Notes: generated by a model from the sequence alone, not told the origin. A stretch of DNA of 7,426 nucleotides from Methyloprofundus sp. (GCA_013138555.1 WTCN01000204.1:1-7426), one strand, 5' to 3'; positions 1 to 5,565 are shown, numbered from the stretch's first letter. Program-made: numbers and translations.

Positions 1-33
1 GATGAGCAGGAGACTAAGAATCAACGACAAGCC

Positions 34-609
34 TCACCACATCATAGTCGTACCGCCAAATTCATCTGCAAGCATTGCCGCATCAGATGATAAATGACTA
101 CGCGCTAACGTATCATCGTAAATATCTAAGGGGACATATAAAAGATTGCTTAAGGCAATTAAACGGCAGATAAAATCATTCGCTTTAGCGGGTAAATAAT
201 ATGCCGATAAGCCTAAAAATAGTGCGGTAAATCCACCAAATAATTGACTAAACAGCGAGTCAGCATACCATAAAGTGACAAAGAACATGAGCAATCCTAG
301 GCCAGCAGTTAAATAGTGATCTTTATCCGTATACACAGAAAATAAAAACAGCAATAAGCCACAAATTAAAGAGCCTAGATAGCCTGCTGATAAAATAATA
401 AAGCGACTGCCACCTGAAGAAATAACATGCCCCCCTTGCTCGGGGACGATTTGCAAGGAATGTACTGTGCCGCCTGTTAGCACGGTGGCAAAGGCATGTG
501 AGGACTCATGGAAAAAAACCACTAATAGCTTTAGCGGCAGAAGTAAAACGGAGTGCCATGAAAGAGCAATTAAAATAATCAGGGTGATAAACGATAAAAA
601 TGTACGCAT
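34..609 (-). CDS. M50B-like membrane metalloprotease, possibly truncated by an in-frame TGA
   Basis: This is a multi-pass inner-membrane protein of 191 residues. The zinc-binding HExxH motif is HESSH at residues 34-38, inside the second hydrophobic segment, as in site-2-protease-like M50 families. Further hydrophobic segments lie at about 5-30, 70-92, 100-115 and 125-140. Near the C-terminus, NLLYVPLDIYDD (155-166) followed by SDAAMLA (175-181) matches the conserved tail of the bacterial M50B-like family, and D162 is a plausible third zinc ligand. The substrate is unknown. The gene starts at an ATG (607-609) with only a weak ribosome site and no partner gene in view. Oddity: the stop is a TGA at 34-36 directly after W191. 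Beyond it the same frame stays open for the 11 codons to the window edge and reads GLSLILSLLLI, a membrane-like stretch expected in the longer family members. The gene may thus have lost its last helix, or end naturally here. Family assignment is fairly sure; completeness is not. Confidence 0.82.
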   Translation of the reverse strand: MRTFLSFITLIILIALSWHSVLLLPLKLLVVFFHESSHAFATVLTGGTVHSLQIVPEQGGHVISSGGSRFIILSAGYLGSLICGLLLFLFSVYTDKDHYLTAGLGLLMFFVTLWYADSLFSQLFGGFTALFLGLSAYYLPAKANDFICRLIALSNLLYVPLDIYDDTLARSHLSSDAAMLADEFGGTTMMW

Positions 610-674
610 GCTTGCAAGGTTAGTTTAGGAGTTTTTTTTGTAACTTATCATTATTCACTTGCCTAGAGCAATAC

Positions 675-827
675 AAAAGTCCGTCATTCCTGCATGCTGT
701 TAGCAGGAATCTAGGCTACACATTTAACACGATACCCTACAACGGCTTGTCCCGTCTTAAGTTTGTAGCCGGAATCTACATTAAGCATAGATTCCTGACC
801 AACAGACTTCGGGAATGACGAACTTTT
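675..827. repeat. MITE/REP-like long inverted repeat
   Basis: The left arm (675-713) and right arm (788-827) are inverted copies of each other over about 39 bases, with few mismatches and one indel. Both begin outermost with AAAAGTYCGTCATTCC. The left arm also folds on itself: ATTCCTGC (686-693) pairs with GCAGGAAT (703-710). Inside, GGCTACA (714-720) pairs with TGTAGCC (764-770). The CGTCATTCC...GGAATCTA pattern resembles dispersed GTCATTCC-type palindromic repeats of proteobacteria. No coding sequence is present. It sits between divergently transcribed genes and could insulate them or form an RNA hairpin. Confidence 0.72.
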
Positions 828-947
828 ATCCTTATTTATCCGTCAATAATGAGAAGTTACATTTTTTTATAGAAATTATAACTTAAATATTTTATTGTTT
901 TGCCTAAGTAGTCTATTATGCATAAACAAAAATAAACTTTTAAACAC

Positions 948-953
948 AGAGGG
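948..953 (+). promoter_or_regulatory. Ribosome binding site fixing the start of the cyclic-nucleotide-binding protein
   Basis: AGAGGG lies four bases before the ATG at 958. The frame could also open at 895, but that adds 21 residues unrelated to the domain and has no ribosome site. The start at 958 is therefore preferred. Confidence 0.6.
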
Positions 954-957
954 ATTT

Positions 958-1422
958 ATGACTTTTTCAATCTTAGATTTTTTACAAGATGCTGATGCAA
1001 CGGCGAATATTCCTTGGGAAATAAAAAAATTTACAACTGGGGAAACCATTGTTAAAGAAGGCGATGAAGGGCAAGAGGTTTATTTTGTAAAAAAGGGAAT
1101 AGTGCATGTTTTAGTGTCGATGCGACTGGATCAAGGGCTACGTAAAGATAAAGGCATAGGGAAACTCAGCGAAAATGAATTTTTTGGTGAATTAGCGGTC
1201 TTTAATGATAATACGCGTAGTGCCACAGTAGTTGCCGCAACGGACTGTGAAGTCATTGCTATTCAAGGCACAGCTTTACTTGACTATTTAGATGAGAATC
1301 CCGCAAAAGGCTATCAAATCTTACGTTATTTCTTTGAAAAAATTGCGCATAGAATGCGCTCAAATAATATTCGTGCGAATACCATTATGGAACTTTATTT
1401 GCATGAGTATACTGACGAGTAA
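958..1422 (+). CDS. Stand-alone cyclic-nucleotide-binding domain protein
   Basis: This 154-residue soluble protein consists almost entirely of one CRP/PKA-type cyclic-nucleotide-binding beta-roll. The early strand motif is FTTGETIVKEGDEGQEVYFV (25-44). The phosphate-binding cassette is FGELAVFNDNTRSATV (76-91), where E78 and R87 occupy the positions that normally contact the ribose and the cyclic phosphate, so nucleotide binding is plausible. After the roll there is only a helical tail (about 112-150) and no winged-helix DNA-binding domain. It is thus not a CRP/FNR transcription factor, and no catalytic domain is attached. A role as a small regulatory or partner-binding subunit is inference. 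The gene stands alone, downstream of a palindromic repeat and 109 bp before coaD. I find no strong terminator after it, so some read-through into coaD is possible. The family is certain; the ligand and the target are not known. Confidence 0.88.
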   Translation: MTFSILDFLQDADATANIPWEIKKFTTGETIVKEGDEGQEVYFVKKGIVHVLVSMRLDQGLRKDKGIGKLSENEFFGELAVFNDNTRSATVVAATDCEVIAIQGTALLDYLDENPAKGYQILRYFFEKIAHRMRSNNIRANTIMELYLHEYTDE

Positions 1423-1448
1423 GCCTTAGATATATCGCTTAATAAAAA

Positions 1449-1478
1449 TCGCCATAGTGGCTTATGGCAAGGTATAAT
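1449..1478 (+). promoter_or_regulatory. Likely promoter of coaD
   Basis: A perfect -10 box TATAAT (1473-1478) lies 18 bases after TCGCCA (1449-1454), a 4-of-6 match to the -35 consensus. Transcription would start near 1485, giving a leader of about 45 nt before coaD. A 6-bp hairpin, GCCATA/TATGGC (1451-1456 and 1463-1468), overlaps the spacer. It has no following T tract and is not a convincing terminator. Confidence 0.45.
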
Positions 1479-1531
1479 GGTCGGCTGAGAAATTTTTTGT
1501 ATTATCAATTAGGTATGTTTAAAAAGACAGA

Positions 1532-2017
1532 ATGAAAATCATCGCGATATACCCTGGAACTTTTGATCCAGTGACTAATGGACACATCGATATTATTGCG
1601 CGTGCGGCAAAGTTATATCATCAAGTCATAGTCGCCGTGGCGGTTAATCGGAATAAAACACCCTTATTTAGCATTGAACAGCGTGTTGAATTATTACAAC
1701 AAGTGACCAGCCATTTTGATAATGTAAAAATTATCGGTTTTGATAACCTATTAGTGGACTGTGCTAAACAGCAAGGTGCTAATGTTATCTTAAGAGGTTT
1801 AAGAGCTATTTCAGATTTTGAATACGAGTTTCAATTAGCAGGCATGAATCGACGCTTATCACCAGAATTAGAAACCATGTTCTTAACACCCGCAGAGCAA
1901 TATGAATTTATTTCTTCGAGTATGATTAAAGAAATAGCCCGCCTAGGCGGAGATGTTTCTGAATTTGTACCTCGAAGTGTACAACAGCAATTACTAGAAA
2001 AATTTAATAGAGGATAA
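1532..2017 (+). CDS. coaD: Phosphopantetheine adenylyltransferase (PPAT)
   Basis: CoaD catalyses the fourth step of coenzyme A synthesis: 4'-phosphopantetheine plus ATP gives dephospho-CoA and pyrophosphate. At 161 residues it has the usual length of this hexameric cytoplasmic enzyme. The nucleotidyltransferase signature PGTFDPVTNGHIDI (8-21) includes the TxGH motif (T15, H18). RGLRAISDFEYEFQLAGMNR (88-107) is the conserved central segment, and ISSSMIKEIA (127-136) is the second ATP-binding motif. The sequence aligns along its whole length with E. coli CoaD as I remember it. The ATG at 1532 gives the standard N-terminus MKIIAIYPGTFDP, although the ribosome site ahead of it (an AAGA-type purine stretch) is weak. 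Its end carries the ribosome site for the ferredoxin gene, which starts 2 bases after the stop, so the two are almost certainly co-transcribed. Confidence 0.97.
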   Translation: MKIIAIYPGTFDPVTNGHIDIIARAAKLYHQVIVAVAVNRNKTPLFSIEQRVELLQQVTSHFDNVKIIGFDNLLVDCAKQQGANVILRGLRAISDFEYEFQLAGMNRRLSPELETMFLTPAEQYEFISSSMIKEIARLGGDVSEFVPRSVQQQLLEKFNRG

Positions 2018-2019
2018 AA

Positions 2020-2265
2020 ATGTCACTACTTATTGATGAAGAATGTATCAACTGTGATGTCTGTGAGCCAGAGTGCCCAAACGGAGCGATTACCCAAGGA
2101 GAAGATATTTATATTATTGACCCTGATTTATGTACTGAATGCGTAGGTCACCATGACCTTCCACAATGTATTGAAGTATGTCCTGTTGATTGTATTGATA
2201 AAGATCCAGAAAAAGTGGAAGAGCACGACTCTTTATATCAAAAGTATTTAAAATTAACAGCTTAA
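2020..2265 (+). CDS. yfhL: YfhL-type 2[4Fe-4S] ferredoxin
   Basis: This 81-residue cytoplasmic electron carrier has two iron-sulphur cluster motifs. The first is C9-x2-C12-x2-C15-x3-C19-P. The second is C38-x2-C41-x8-C50-x3-C54-P, where the eight-residue insertion between the second and third cysteines marks the Allochromatium vinosum/YfhL class of low-potential ferredoxins. Each motif donates its last cysteine to the other cluster in this fold. C58 is an additional cysteine. The acidic C-terminal helix (about 62-80) is also typical of the class. The redox partner is not evident from the context. A good ribosome site, AGAGGA (2009-2014), overlaps the end of coaD five bases before the ATG. Pairing of coaD with this ferredoxin is a recurrent arrangement in gammaproteobacteria, and an intrinsic terminator follows the gene. 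The gene is also called fdx in some genomes. Confidence 0.95.
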   Translation: MSLLIDEECINCDVCEPECPNGAITQGEDIYIIDPDLCTECVGHHDLPQCIEVCPVDCIDKDPEKVEEHDSLYQKYLKLTA

Positions 2266-2309
2266 CATTTTCACCGTCTCTTACGTCCTACAATCATTTG
2301 TTTAAGGAA

Positions 2310-2318
2310 TGAGATACT
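2310..2318 (+). promoter_or_regulatory. Possible extended -10 promoter for uup
   Basis: TGAGATACT has the TGn extension followed by GATACT, a 5-of-6 match to TATAAT-type boxes. No clear -35 box is present. A transcript starting near 2325 would begin at the base of the terminator stem. This is the only candidate I see between the ferredoxin and uup. Confidence 0.28.
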
Positions 2319-2322
2319 TGTT

Positions 2323-2353
2323 AAAAAGAGGGAGCATTTGCTCCCTTTTTTTT
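2323..2353 (+). terminator. Intrinsic terminator of coaD-yfhL
   Basis: GGGAGC (2330-2335) pairs perfectly with GCTCCC (2340-2345) around an ATTT loop, followed by eight T residues (2346-2353). A run of five A at 2323-2327 mirrors the T tract and lengthens the stem with A-T pairs, so it could also work on the opposite strand. It closes the two-gene operon. Confidence 0.9.
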
Positions 2354-2387
2354 GCGATCATTCCACCCCCAATACCAAACACACATC

Positions 2388-4286
2388 ATGGCACTATTAC
2401 ATTTAAAGAAAGTTTCTATCGCTTTCGGAACACATTTATTATTAGATCAAGCAGATTTTCAACTCAATGAAGGTGAAAGAGTTGGACTACTCGGTCGGAA
2501 TGGTGAAGGCAAATCGACTTTAATGAAAATTGTCATGAAACAAATTCATGCCGATGCTGGAGAAGTGTGGTTAAAGCCTGAATTACGTATTGCTGTTTTA
2601 GAGCAAATGCCACATCTACCTGATGAAGAAACCATTTATGATGTAGTCGCAGGTGGTTTAGGGGATGTCGGCGAGTGGATTAAACGTTATCATGACATCA
2701 CGCTGCACATGACCGATATGACCGATGCAGTGATGCAAGAAATGGGCGATTTACAGCACAAACTTGATGTGCATGATGGCTGGCAAATGCAACAGCGTGT
2801 AGAAAGTATCTTAAGTCGTTTAAAGCTTCCTGCCGAAACGAAAGTAAAAGGTTTATCAGGCGGCTGGAAGCGTCGTGTTTCTTTAGCAAAAGCCCTAGTG
2901 ATAGAGCCAGAAGTTCTATTATTAGATGAACCGACCAACCATTTAGACCTAGACAGTATCTTATGGTTAGAAGAGCAATTGATTAGCTTTAAAGGCGCGA
3001 TTTTATTTGTCACCCATGATCGCTCCTTTCTACAAAAGCTAGCCACCCGTATTATCGACCTAGACCGTGGGCAGCTGGTCTCATGGCCCGGTGATTATAA
3101 AGATTATTTAGTTAAAAAAGCGGCTGCTCTGGAAGAGGAAGCCACGCAAAATGCTCTATTTGATAAAAAACTCGCTGAAGAAGAGGTCTGGATACGCCAA
3201 GGCATTAAAGCACGTAGAACCCGTAACGAAGGGCGTGTTAGAGCCTTAAAAGACTTACGCAAGGAACGTTCACAGCGTCGTAATGTCGTCGGTACGACCA
3301 AATTAACGGTCGCAAGTGGTGAGAATTCAGGTAAAAAAGTGGTTGAAATGACGGATATTAATTTCAGCTACCAAGATAAAACCATTGTTAGAAACTTTTC
3401 TACAGTGATTCAACGTGGCGATAAAATCGGTTTAATTGGTCCGAATGGCGCAGGAAAAACCACTTTCTTAAAGTTACTCTTAAAAGACCTAGAGCCAGAT
3501 TCAGGCACGGTAGAACAGGGGACTAAGCTACAAGTTGCCTACTTTGATCAGTTACGTGAAGAACTAGATCCAACCATCAGCGTAGCGGATACCATTGCAG
3601 GGGGTAATGACCATGTGATGATTAATGGTGAACCACGCCATGTGATGTCCTACCTAAGTGATTTTCTTTTTGCACCTGCACGTGCGCGTTCTCCTGTGAA
3701 AACCTTATCAGGAGGCGAAAAGAACCGTCTATTATTAGCTAAATTATTCACCAAGACGGCAAATCTTATTATTATGGATGAGCCGACCAATGATTTAGAT
3801 ATGGAAACGCTAGAATTACTGGAAGAGCGTTTAGTAGAATATCCAGGTACTTTATTAATCGTTAGCCATGACAGAGCCTTCTTAGATAACGTAGTGACTA
3901 GCGTATTAGCTTTTGATGGCAAAGGTAATGTGGATGAATTTGTCGGTGGTTATTTTGACTGGTTAAGCTACACACAAGCCCAAGCAAAAGCGGCACAGAA
4001 AAAAGTTAAAACAGAAAAGAAAGCCGCTAAAGTAGAAGCCGTTGCTACGCCAGTGACTCAGAAAAAACTCAGTTATAAAGAGCAAAAAGAGTTAGATGAA
4101 TTGCCTTTAGAAATTGATGGCTTAGAAGCGAAGCAAACAGAAATCAATGAGCAAATGGCAGATGCTGATTTTTATAAGCAAGATCAAAATACCGTCAATA
4201 AAACCTTAGAAACACTGGATAAAACGAGTAAAGAGTTAGAGCAAGCTTATAAGCGCTGGGATGAACTAGAAGCGTCAGTCGGTTAA
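2388..4286 (+). CDS. uup: ABC-F family ATPase Uup
   Basis: Uup is a soluble duplicated ABC ATPase without membrane domains. Family members act on stalled ribosomes, and E. coli Uup is also linked to stability of tandem repeats and to branched DNA intermediates. The chosen product has 632 residues, close to E. coli Uup. Domain 1: Walker A GRNGEGKST (36-44), signature LSGGW (156-160), Walker B LLLDEPTNHLD (about 177-187), switch histidine THD (209-211). The linker contains the family-typical EEEVWIRQGIKARRTRNEGR, about 264-283. Domain 2: Walker A GPNGAGKTT (351-359), signature LSGGE (440-444), Walker B IIMDEPTNDLD (461-471), SHD (493-495). A charged Lys/Glu-rich C-terminal coiled coil (about 530-632) is the Uup-specific DNA-binding domain that separates it from EttA. 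The frame opens earlier (2352, a TTG inside the terminator T tract), but homology begins at the ATG at 2388. No ribosome site precedes that ATG. Confidence 0.95.
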   Translation: MALLHLKKVSIAFGTHLLLDQADFQLNEGERVGLLGRNGEGKSTLMKIVMKQIHADAGEVWLKPELRIAVLEQMPHLPDEETIYDVVAGGLGDVGEWIKRYHDITLHMTDMTDAVMQEMGDLQHKLDVHDGWQMQQRVESILSRLKLPAETKVKGLSGGWKRRVSLAKALVIEPEVLLLDEPTNHLDLDSILWLEEQLISFKGAILFVTHDRSFLQKLATRIIDLDRGQLVSWPGDYKDYLVKKAAALEEEATQNALFDKKLAEEEVWIRQGIKARRTRNEGRVRALKDLRKERSQRRNVVGTTKLTVASGENSGKKVVEMTDINFSYQDKTIVRNFSTVIQRGDKIGLIGPNGAGKTTFLKLLLKDLEPDSGTVEQGTKLQVAYFDQLREELDPTISVADTIAGGNDHVMINGEPRHVMSYLSDFLFAPARARSPVKTLSGGEKNRLLLAKLFTKTANLIIMDEPTNDLDMETLELLEERLVEYPGTLLIVSHDRAFLDNVVTSVLAFDGKGNVDEFVGGYFDWLSYTQAQAKAAQKKVKTEKKAAKVEAVATPVTQKKLSYKEQKELDELPLEIDGLEAKQTEINEQMADADFYKQDQNTVNKTLETLDKTSKELEQAYKRWDELEASVG

Positions 4287-4302
4287 TGAGTTAATTAATA
4301 GA

Positions 4303-4331
4303 TTGCAATAAAGCTCTAGCTGTTTTATGAT
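4303..4331 (+). promoter_or_regulatory. Promoter of tRNA-Ser
   Basis: TTGCAA (4303-4308), a spacer of exactly 17 bases, then TATGAT (4326-4331). The start point would be near 4338, about 30 bases before the mature tRNA. This is the best sigma-70 promoter in the window. Confidence 0.68.
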
Positions 4332-4338
4332 AACTGGC

Positions 4339-4358
4339 TGTTCAACGTTCGTTGAACA
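4339..4358 (+). other. Hairpin in the tRNA-Ser leader
   Basis: TGTTCAAC (4339-4346) and GTTGAACA (4351-4358) form a perfect 8-bp stem with a GTTC loop. It starts where the predicted transcript starts and ends 10 bases before the mature 5' end. No T tract follows, so it is not an ordinary terminator of uup. It may be a processing element in the precursor or a protein-binding palindrome. Confidence 0.55.
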
Positions 4359-4368
4359 ATCTAAAGAT

Positions 4369-4456
4369 GGAGAGCTGGCCGAGTGGCCGAAGGCGCACGC
4401 TTGGAAAGCGTGTATACGGCAACGTATCAAGGGTTCGAATCCCTTGCTCTCCGCCA
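4369..4456 (+). tRNA. tRNA-Ser (anticodon GGA)
   Basis: The acceptor strands GGAGAGC (4369-4375) and GCTCTCC (4446-4452) pair over all seven positions, followed by the discriminator G and an encoded CCA (4454-4456). The anticodon stem CACGC/GCGTG encloses the loop TTGGAAA, giving anticodon GGA, which reads UCC and UCU serine codons. The long variable arm (TATACGGCAACGTATC) is the class II feature of serine tRNAs. The T loop is GGGTTCGAATCCC. Total length is 88 nt including CCA. The gene is intact and expressed from its own promoter. Everything downstream of it in this window is mobile-element debris, so its 3' end marks a likely insertion hotspot. Confidence 0.97.
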
Positions 4457-4710
4457 TTTATGTTATTGATAGATATAATGTATTTGTGTTTTAAAATGAT
4501 TTTTGGACCAATTTCGGACTAATGCTGGTTCAAACAAAAAAGGAAAATTCTTCGGTAATATGTCAATAAACAGTTGAGTAATGTCCAGAACAGAGGACGT
4601 GTGTATTACTCCCATCCCACCCTAAAACCGTTTAACTTTAGTAATCGTTATAAAATCAATTAACTTTTGCATCTGTATGTCAGTCATCGGTGAGCCACGT
4701 GCGAGTGATG
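4457..4710. other. Non-coding or decayed AT-rich stretch after tRNA-Ser
   Basis: No gene is recognisable. It contains three phased motifs (4505-4533) and an imperfect palindrome, AGTAATGTCC (4577-4586) against GGAC (4595-4598) and ATTACT (4605-4610). On the minus strand a short frame ending at the TAG at 4622-4624 includes MTDIQMQKLIDFITITKVKR and could be the tail of a decayed gene. It is too short to assign. The stretch ends at the terminal repeat of an IS3-family remnant. Confidence 0.5.
4505..4533 (+). repeat. Three short motifs at 11-bp spacing
   Basis: GGACCAA (4505-4511), GGACTAA (4516-4522) and GGTTCAA (4527-4533) repeat at exactly 11-base steps, one helical turn each. They lie 49 bases after the tRNA 3' end. 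Arm-type recombinase sites of a lost integrated element are one possibility, but no integrase gene is present and this could be chance. Confidence 0.35.
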
Positions 4711-4730
4711 TGTCAACACTATTCAGGACA
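4711..4730. repeat. Terminal inverted repeat of the IS3-family remnant
   Basis: TGTCAACACTATTCAGGACA starts with the TG dinucleotide usual at IS3-family termini. It lies 5 bases beyond the stop codon of the transposase stub, the distance expected for a right end. The matching left end is not in the window. Confidence 0.55.
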
Positions 4731-4735
4731 CAAGT

Positions 4736-4857
4736 TTACACAGCTTTTTGCTGTATTTCGTAATCAGCAGGTGACATAAATCATTAGCTGAATGACGTCG
4801 TTTACGGTTATAAAAAACCTCGATATATTCAAATATTTCTTGCTGCCTCTGACACGT
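4736..4857 (-). pseudogene. C-terminal stub of an IS3-family transposase (OrfB), frameshifted
   Basis: Read on the minus strand from 4857, the translation gives QRQQEIFEYIEVFYNRKRRH followed by SA. This is the near-invariant C-terminal block of IS3-family integrase-core transposases (usual form EIFEYIEVFYNRKRRHS). After NDL the frame breaks. One base shift restores SPADYEIQQKAV and the TAA at 4736-4738, which is the normal family ending. Upstream of the block, stop codons (TAG) appear and the catalytic D-D-E core is absent. About 40 of some 280 residues survive, so the piece is dead. It is unrelated in detail to the intact IS at 5506-7146, whose OrfB lacks this ending. The family call is sure. 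Confidence 0.85.
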
Positions 4858-4880
4858 CTAAATCTAAGCCCGAATGGTTT

Positions 4881-5138
4881 GTGCAATTCGCTGGAATTAA
4901 AGAAGTATGTACTATTAAAATTGTAGAATTATCTAATCAACTTGTACCAGTTGACAGATGCCTAGATAGTGAAGCTCTCGTGCCATTTGGGATCGCATCG
5001 CCACATATTGTACGCTTGACTTATTTGCAAGGGTTAGGGTTGCGGTTACAACTTGCTCCTGTTTTTATGGATACAGTCGTCGTAAAACTCGGAATAGACG
5101 AGCTATCTGATAGCAAGGCTATGCGCGCGCCCTCCTGA
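4881..5138 (+). other. Unrecognised open frame, possible gene remnant
   Basis: An open frame of 85 codons starts at a GTG and has no ribosome site. The frame continues open upstream across 4851-4880 towards the IS3 remnant without a better start. The product (for example FAGIKEVCTIKIVELSNQL, then RLTYLQGLGLRLQLAP) looks protein-like but matches no family I know. It ends 12 bp from the end of the ridA remnant, in convergent orientation. A 13-bp palindrome, GCTATC-T-GATAGC (5102-5114), lies inside its end. It could be the tail of a gene cut off by the IS3 remnant, or a chance frame. Confidence 0.25.
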
Positions 5139-5150
5139 ATTAGCTCATCA

Positions 5151-5507
5151 CTATTCTCTAAGTTCCACAACCATGTCCAGTTGTACGCTAAATTGACCAG
5201 CGAGTTGTGTAGTCGTTATGGTTCGGGCATGCTTTCCAGTTTCACCGTAGAGTGCAATTAAAAGCTCGGACGCACCATCTATTACCACAGGCTGCAATGC
5301 GAAGTTTATATCAGAATTTACAACCCCTTGTAACTTTAGAATAGAGACTATCTTATCAAGATCGCCTATATCTGCTTTGATAGTGGCAAGCAAGTCCAAC
5401 ATAACATCCCGCGCAGCTAATTTTGCATCTTCTCCGCTCAAGTCAGTACCAACTTGCCCACGTATTTTACTAATCTGTCCGGAGACAAACAGAAGGTTCC
5501 CCTTGTG
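5151..5507 (-). pseudogene. RidA family (YjgF/YER057c/UK114) gene, 5' end missing
   Basis: RidA-type proteins are trimeric enamine/imine deaminases or related proteins. The in-frame translation has 118 residues and begins next to the IS end with KGNLLFVSGQISKIRGQVGTD, then DLDKIVSILKLQGVVNS, QPVVIDGASELLIALYGETG and KHARTITTTQL. The blocks GNLLFxSGQ, VVIDGASELL and GxHAR belong to the RidA subgroup of about 150 residues. The arginine of KHAR is the residue that normally binds the substrate carboxylate. Only about 35 N-terminal residues are missing. They are replaced by the IS at 5506, where the frame runs into a TGA (5508-5510). A TTG at 5439-5441 could start a shorter 96-residue product, which would lack the first beta strands and is unlikely to be active. 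The body has no internal stop or frameshift, so the disruption looks recent. The missing 5' part is not found on the other side of the IS. Confidence 0.85.
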
Positions 5508-5525
5508 TCAGAATAGTTTTCGCCT
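5506..5525. repeat. Left terminal inverted repeat of the IS3-family element
   Basis: TGTCAGAATAGTTTTCGCCT. Bases 5508-5525 match the reverse complement of 7129-7146 with two adjacent mismatches, including an uninterrupted 13-base match ATAGTTTTCGCCT. It interrupts the ridA reading frame. Confidence 0.85.
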
Positions 5526-5565
5526 CATTTGAAAATAATAACGTCAAACAGAGAACGTACAAGCG

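Noticed and set aside
1451..1468. Hairpin after the cyclic-nucleotide-binding gene as a terminator
   Set aside because: The stem is only 6 bp and is followed by AAGGTATAAT, not a T tract. It overlaps the likely coaD promoter instead.
1515..1535. Tiny six-codon frame (MFKKTE) whose TGA overlaps the coaD ATG
   Set aside because: It looks like a coupled leader peptide, but the AGG before it is only one base from its ATG, and six-codon frames arise by chance very often. No attenuator structure goes with it.
2352..2387. Longer uup start at the TTG at 2352
   Set aside because: It lies in the terminator T tract, has no ribosome site, and the added 12 residues have no counterpart in the family, which starts at the ATG at 2388.
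2690..3922. Minus-strand open frames inside uup (2690-3046, 2698-2889, 3104-3301, 3650-3922)
   Set aside because: They lie opposite an unmistakable ABC-F gene, read as Ser/Arg-rich low-quality protein, and have no ribosome sites.
4275..4457. Minus-strand 60-codon frame across the tRNA-Ser gene
   Set aside because: It is the antisense reading of an intact tRNA gene and of the uup end; such frames are a known annotation artefact at serine tRNA genes.
4457..5565. CRISPR array, toxin-antitoxin pair or defence system in the gap after the tRNA
   Set aside because: There is no regularly spaced repeat of suitable length, no paired small genes with ribosome sites, and no nuclease or helicase motif. 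What is present is explained by IS and gene remnants.
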